From: Gammaproteobacteria bacterium UBA5338
GTDB taxonomy: Bacteria; Pseudomonadota; Gammaproteobacteria; Pseudomonadales; UBA5862
NCBI GenBank assembly: GCA_002408105.1
Contig: DHQM01000031.1
Location: 529-10,026 of the forward strand
Length of the DNA: 9,498 bases
Reading direction: 5' to 3'
Shown in pieces: positions 5,960-9,498 of the stretch; positions within the stretch are counted from its first letter, which is position 1, and every line of letters starts with the position of its first letter. The notes under the pieces are model-generated. The model saw only the letters and a program-made list of their open reading frames with translations. It was not told the origin of the DNA and did not search any database. Both the position numbers and the translations under genes were made by a program.

Positions 5960-6985
5960 TCAGACCGGATAGACGCGCGGCTCAATCTCAAGCGCAACGC
6001 CAAAGTGGTGCAGCACATCCGCCTGGATTCGCTGGGCGAACTCCAGCAGCTGCGCCCCAGTGCCACCGCCGTGGTGGACAAGCACCAGTGCCTGATGTTC
6101 ATGGACCCCAAATGCACCGCAGCGCCGGCCCTTCCAGCCCAGGGCGTCGATCATCCAGCCCGCCGCCAGCTTGCGGTGGCCAGCAGCTTCGGGGTAGCTG
6201 ACCAGGCCCGGAAAGCGGGCCTCCAGTGCACGCCAAGAGACCGCATCGATGACGGGATTGTGAAAGAAGCTGCCCACATTCGGCAGGCCTGTCGGATCCG
6301 GCAGCTTGCGGCGACGGACGGCCAGGACCGCCTCACGCACTGCCCTCGCACTGGGCTTGGCCCCTACCGCCACCAACTCGGCCTGAATTTCAGGGTGGTC
6401 AAGCGGCGCCGGATTGCCGGTACGCAACCGCAGCACCACCCGGGTGATCACCCAAGCGTCCGCTTCATCCTGTTTGAAACGGCTGGTGCGGTAGCCAAAT
6501 CTGCAATCCTGAGCGGAAAAGCAATGGGTTTTCCCGCTGCGCCGGTCCACCGCGTACACGGCCTCCACCAGGCTGCCAACCTCGGCGCCATACGCGCCGA
6601 TGTTCTGCATGGGCGCAGCGCCGACAGTACCTGGAATACCGCTGAGGCATTCCAGGCCGGTCAAGCCGCGCTTGAGGGTCTCTGCGACCAGGGCATCCCA
6701 TGTGTGGCCCGCCTGCACCTCCGCTCGCACACCGCGGCCGGCTGACTCGAAGCGCACACCCGCTGCACCCAACTGTACCGTGAGGCCGGGCCAATCCGCC
6801 CGCGGCACCAGATTGCTCCCGCCGCCAAGGATCCAGGTTGGCAGCTGGCGGCGACGGGCCCAGGCCATTGCCTCTGGCACTGCCCCGACGTCGGCAAGTC
6901 GGACGAAATACTGCGCCCGCACGGGCAGGCGCAAGCTGTTGCAGGCGGACAGGTCTACCTGCTCCCTGGGCGTCTGCGCGCACAT
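5960..6985 (-). CDS. murB: UDP-N-acetylenolpyruvoylglucosamine reductase MurB (type I)
   Basis: A 341-residue flavoenzyme (E. coli MurB has 342) that reduces UDP-GlcNAc-enolpyruvate with NADPH to UDP-MurNAc, the second committed step of peptidoglycan precursor synthesis in the cytoplasm. Visible landmarks are the N-terminal NSLRLPVRAQYF, the FAD-binding loop ILGGGSNLV (52-60), GLECLSGIPGTVGAAPMQNIGAYG (110-133 by position), RFGYRTSRFK (162-171), catalytic Ser239 in GSFFHNP, and a C-terminal Glu (333 or 335) matching the general acid near the end of E. coli MurB. The frame opens at 7054, but that start overlaps the upstream protease, and ATG 6985 gives the standard length and N-terminus. No clear Shine-Dalgarno site is seen. 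The gap from the upstream stop is 28 nt, so coupling to the M48 gene is likely. Confidence 0.96.
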   Translation of the reverse strand: MCAQTPREQVDLSACNSLRLPVRAQYFVRLADVGAVPEAMAWARRRQLPTWILGGGSNLVPRADWPGLTVQLGAAGVRFESAGRGVRAEVQAGHTWDALVAETLKRGLTGLECLSGIPGTVGAAPMQNIGAYGAEVGSLVEAVYAVDRRSGKTHCFSAQDCRFGYRTSRFKQDEADAWVITRVVLRLRTGNPAPLDHPEIQAELVAVGAKPSARAVREAVLAVRRRKLPDPTGLPNVGSFFHNPVIDAVSWRALEARFPGLVSYPEAAGHRKLAAGWMIDALGWKGRRCGAFGVHEHQALVLVHHGGGTGAQLLEFAQRIQADVLHHFGVALEIEPRVYPV

Positions 6986-7013
6986 CAGCGGAAACGATCG
7001 CGCCGGCGGCTGT

Positions 7014-8516
7014 TCAACGCACGACCTTGAGCCACTGGCCGGATTCTGGATCACCCTGGGGATAGTGTTGGTTCAGCAAGCGCAGCTGGGACTCAACCAA
7101 TCCAGTGAGTGGGGAGCGCTCGGCCAATGCAGCGTAGGTCGTGCCGGCTTCGGCACGGACCAGGGCAATCCGCAGTGGCTGGGCCGCAGCCCGTTCCTCG
7201 TCGGTGAGGCGATGCAGAGAACGCGCCGCATCCAAGAAGGCGGGTTCAAAGTTCGCCAATGCATTGGTGTCCCGCACAAGCCCGACAAATAGGTAGGCCG
7301 TCTGATCGACGTACAGCACACTCACGCGCGCGAGCTGTTCCCCCTGACCGGTCCGAACCCGCGCCCGACCTGTGTACCCAGGCAGGTCACCCTGCAGCTC
7401 CGTCCCAGCCGTTACCTGCAACCCCAGACGCTCGGTCAGAAAACGTTCAGGGGGAATCTTGCGGTTGATGTCGTCGGCCAGCATGACCAAAGTCGCCTCT
7501 CCGCCTGGATGCGCCGAAACCACCTGCTGGGGCTGATTCGAAAGGTGCCAGTGTTCAGGGAAAGTGACCGCGATGCCAAGCTGTTCATGGAAAAAGCGGT
7601 TGCCCCGGCGAACGCCCTGAGCCGGACTGTCACCGAAAACCATGCCATCGATTTTTTTGAGGTACGCCCCACGGCGTTCGTCTGCCTCGACTCCGGCATA
7701 CAGGGGCAGCGCCTCGGACACCACCTCCTGCAAACGCCGGTCGTTGTCCGGGTGGGTCGCGAACAACCCATGGTAAGTTTGGATGCGCTGTCCGGATTGT
7801 TCGGCGACTTCTGCGGCGTAGGCTTCCTGGGCTTTCAGAACCCGCAGCACACCCAGCATGCTCTGTGGCGGATAGCCAGTGCGGGCCAGGTACTCGGCAC
7901 CCAGCCGGTCCGATTCAAGCTCGTGTTCCCGTCCATACCCACTGAGAATCGCCTGAGACAGGACCGAGTAGAGCTGCTCGGCGGCGCCGGCACGCAGCTC
8001 AGGCAACAGGATTTGGGCCACCACCATTCCTGCCCCTGCGACCTGCGCCGCGCTTTGTTGGCGCACACCGTGCCGGGCGGTGACGTGACCGATTTCATGG
8101 CCCAGCACCGCTGCCAGCTCGGCTTCAGAGTCGAGGTATGCCATGAGCCCACGGGTGATGTAGATGTACCCACCGGGGAGCGCGAAGGCGTTTACGTCGG
8201 TTGAATCCAACACCGTGAAGCGGTACACGAGCTCCGAACGGTGGCTGTTCTCCGCCAACCGGGTACCGACCTGCTGTACGTAGCTCTGCAACGCCTCATC
8301 TGCGTAGCGCCCGTACTGCTGGAGTATCTTGGGGTGGTATTGGCGGCCCACCGAAATTTCCTCGGACTCGCTCATCAGCACCAGGTTTTGCTGGCCTGTG
8401 ACCGGGTTGACCGCGCAACCGGCAAACAGCATCCCAGCCAAGCAGAAACCCAGTGTCGCCAGCACTCGGCCCCGCCCTGGGTACAGGTCAGACACGGTTC
8501 GCTGCAAGGCCCGCAT
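7014..8516 (-). CDS. M48-family zinc metalloprotease lipoprotein with C-terminal LysM-like region
   Basis: A 500-residue protein with an N-terminal lipoprotein signal: positively charged start, hydrophobic stretch 18-32 and lipobox LFAGC with Cys34. Residue +2 is Ala, which favours outer-membrane sorting. The M48 domain follows, with zinc motif HEIGH (140-144) and third ligand Glu201 in ELESDRLGAEY; THPDNDRR (254-261) is also typical. This is the BepA/YfgC-LoiP type of periplasmic protease, known for outer-membrane protein quality control. The part beyond residue about 300 is an extra domain, and the last 60 residues (about 447-499, PLRIALV...AGTTYAALA...LRLLNQ...GQWLKVV) look like a degenerate LysM module, suggesting peptidoglycan contact. 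The ATG at 8516 is 5 nt after the lpxL-like stop, with no obvious ribosome site, so translation is probably coupled. Confidence 0.9.
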   Translation of the reverse strand: MRALQRTVSDLYPGRGRVLATLGFCLAGMLFAGCAVNPVTGQQNLVLMSESEEISVGRQYHPKILQQYGRYADEALQSYVQQVGTRLAENSHRSELVYRFTVLDSTDVNAFALPGGYIYITRGLMAYLDSEAELAAVLGHEIGHVTARHGVRQQSAAQVAGAGMVVAQILLPELRAGAAEQLYSVLSQAILSGYGREHELESDRLGAEYLARTGYPPQSMLGVLRVLKAQEAYAAEVAEQSGQRIQTYHGLFATHPDNDRRLQEVVSEALPLYAGVEADERRGAYLKKIDGMVFGDSPAQGVRRGNRFFHEQLGIAVTFPEHWHLSNQPQQVVSAHPGGEATLVMLADDINRKIPPERFLTERLGLQVTAGTELQGDLPGYTGRARVRTGQGEQLARVSVLYVDQTAYLFVGLVRDTNALANFEPAFLDAARSLHRLTDEERAAAQPLRIALVRAEAGTTYAALAERSPLTGLVESQLRLLNQHYPQGDPESGQWLKVVR

Positions 8517-8521
8517 TCGGA

Positions 8522-9445
8522 TCAGCCGTACACCGGGGGTTCACCCGGCGGCCGCGTCTTGAAGCGTTTGTGGATCCACAAATACTGTTCAGGATGGGCG
8601 CGAATCACCGACTCAAAATGGGCATTGATGCGCAGGGTGTCCGCATAGTCGTCACCACTCGGAAAGTTGTCCAACGCCGGTGCGATACTGACATGGTGGC
8701 CCCGCCCGTCCGGCGAGCGAGTGAAAGCGAGCAGCAGCACCGGACAGCCAATTTCTCGGGCGTAGTCGGAAACGTTCGGGATGGTCGCGGTCGGGACGCC
8801 AAAAAACGGCACGAAGAGGCTGCGTTTGGGGCCGAAATCTTGGTCTGGCACCACGGCGACAAAGTGTCCCGCCTGGCCGCGGGACAGCAGTTCACGGACC
8901 TGTTTGTGCGGGATCAAATGCACATTGTGACGCAGACGCTGGCGCTTGCTGACTTCCTCGAAAACCCGGTTTTTCTGCACCTTATACAGCGCATGGAAAT
9001 GTCCGTAGCGCCCGACAATCCGGGCCGTGAGGTCAATGGCCAGGAAGTGAAATGCCACCAAGAGTACGCCTTGTCCACCTGCCTGGGCCGCCTTGAGGTG
9101 CTCCAGCCCCTCAACCTTGGCGATCTTCTCGATGCGCGCATCGCTCGCCCACCAGGCGTAGCCGGTTTCAGTCAAGGTGATGCCCAATTGCTCGAAATGC
9201 CGGCGAATCAATGCCTCGCGTTCGGGACAAGACAACTCCGGGAAACAAAGCGCCAGGTTGCGCCGCGCGACCTCGATCCGGGAACCACCGACCAGCATCA
9301 GTGCCCGTCCAATGCCCCTGCCAATCTGATACAGCCACGCATAGGGAAGGTGAGCGGACAGGCGCCACAGCCCGATCACCAGCCAACTTGGCCAATGGCG
9401 GGGGGGGGACAGTGAGGGATCGATGGGTTCAGACACGTTCGGCAC
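8522..9445 (-). CDS. lpxL: Kdo2-lipid IVA acyltransferase, LpxL/HtrB family (start uncertain)
   Basis: A 307-residue protein of the lysophospholipid acyltransferase family that adds a secondary acyl chain (laurate in E. coli) from acyl-ACP to Kdo2-lipid IVA at the inner membrane. An N-terminal hydrophobic anchor lies near 20-40. The catalytic HX4D motif is HFLAID (His133-Asp138), at almost the same position as in E. coli LpxL. VVPDQDFGPKRSLFVPFFGV (198-217) and PEQYLWIHKRFKTRPPGEP (285-303) are strongly conserved family blocks. The GTG at 9445 gives a normal length. AAGGA at 9459-9463 is 13 nt away, which is long, and the frame stays open to the window edge, so an upstream start cannot be excluded. 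A run of nine C occupies codons 13-16. It heads a likely operon with the M48 protease. Confidence 0.92.
   Translation of the reverse strand: MPNVSEPIDPSLSPPRHWPSWLVIGLWRLSAHLPYAWLYQIGRGIGRALMLVGGSRIEVARRNLALCFPELSCPEREALIRRHFEQLGITLTETGYAWWASDARIEKIAKVEGLEHLKAAQAGGQGVLLVAFHFLAIDLTARIVGRYGHFHALYKVQKNRVFEEVSKRQRLRHNVHLIPHKQVRELLSRGQAGHFVAVVPDQDFGPKRSLFVPFFGVPTATIPNVSDYAREIGCPVLLLAFTRSPDGRGHHVSIAPALDNFPSGDDYADTLRINAHFESVIRAHPEQYLWIHKRFKTRPPGEPPVYG
9400..9408 (-). repeat. C9 homopolymer inside the 5' coding end of the lpxL-like gene
   Basis: Nine consecutive C on the minus strand (G on plus) at codons 13-16 of the acyltransferase (encoding the end of Ser, Pro-Pro and the start of Arg). A gain or loss of one base would shift the frame before the catalytic domain. 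Runs of this length are prone to replication slippage and to sequencing error. Confidence 0.95.
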
Positions 9446-9498
9446 ACACGCAAAGAGGTCCTTCGGGCGAGGCGGAATTGCTCCAAGAAAAGGGCGGT

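Noticed and set aside
8453..9415. Long plus-strand open frame (320 codons) opposite the lpxL-like gene
   Set aside because: It is antisense to a clearly conserved acyltransferase, and the translation shows no recognisable family motif. Long shadow frames are expected in GC-rich DNA.
9446..9498. Separate upstream gene at the right edge
   Set aside because: The 53 nt are open in the lpxL frame, but too short to tell whether they are coding, leader or the end of another gene.

Overview
This 9.5 kb window is GC-rich and almost fully coding. Every gene I can support lies on the minus strand. The gene set suggests a Gammaproteobacterium or close relative: an FtsK with the proteobacterial membrane domain, an LpxL/HtrB-type lipid A acyltransferase, a type I MurB of about 340 residues, and a Ppx/GppA phosphatase of about 510 residues. 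No tRNA, rRNA, CRISPR array, insertion sequence or phage gene was seen. Nothing marks recent transfer.

In transcription order (high to low coordinates) there are three blocks. (1) Cell envelope and stress, 9498-4359: lpxL-like acyltransferase (its 5' end may lie beyond the window), an M48 metalloprotease lipoprotein starting 5 nt after it, murB 28 nt later, then ppx/gppA after a 74-nt gap that holds its own candidate extended -10 promoter. (2) Acyl-CoA dehydrogenase (ACAD) pair, 4204-1803: the first ACAD lacks the catalytic glutamate at both usual positions and the second carries it, so they look like the two subunits of a heteromeric enzyme. A perfect 9-bp inverted repeat, probably a TetR-type operator, lies upstream, and a strong intrinsic terminator follows. 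(3) Two tandem PaaI-type hotdog thioesterases, 1665-722, joined by a GTGA overlap and preceded by a TATAAT box, followed by the 5' third or less of ftsK, which runs off the left edge.

Blocks 2 and 3 plausibly act together on acyl-CoA substrates (dehydrogenation and CoA-ester hydrolysis). The substrate cannot be read from the sequence. Block 1 combines lipid A acylation, outer-membrane proteolysis, peptidoglycan precursor synthesis and polyphosphate/ppGpp metabolism.

Most of the window is ordinary chromosomal housekeeping. The points most worth a second look are a C9 homopolymer inside the start of the lpxL-like gene beside a GTGTGTG cluster of possible starts, the heteromeric ACAD with one degenerate subunit, and its operator-like palindrome. 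I did not find a clearly new biological system. No gene-free stretch exceeds about 155 nt.
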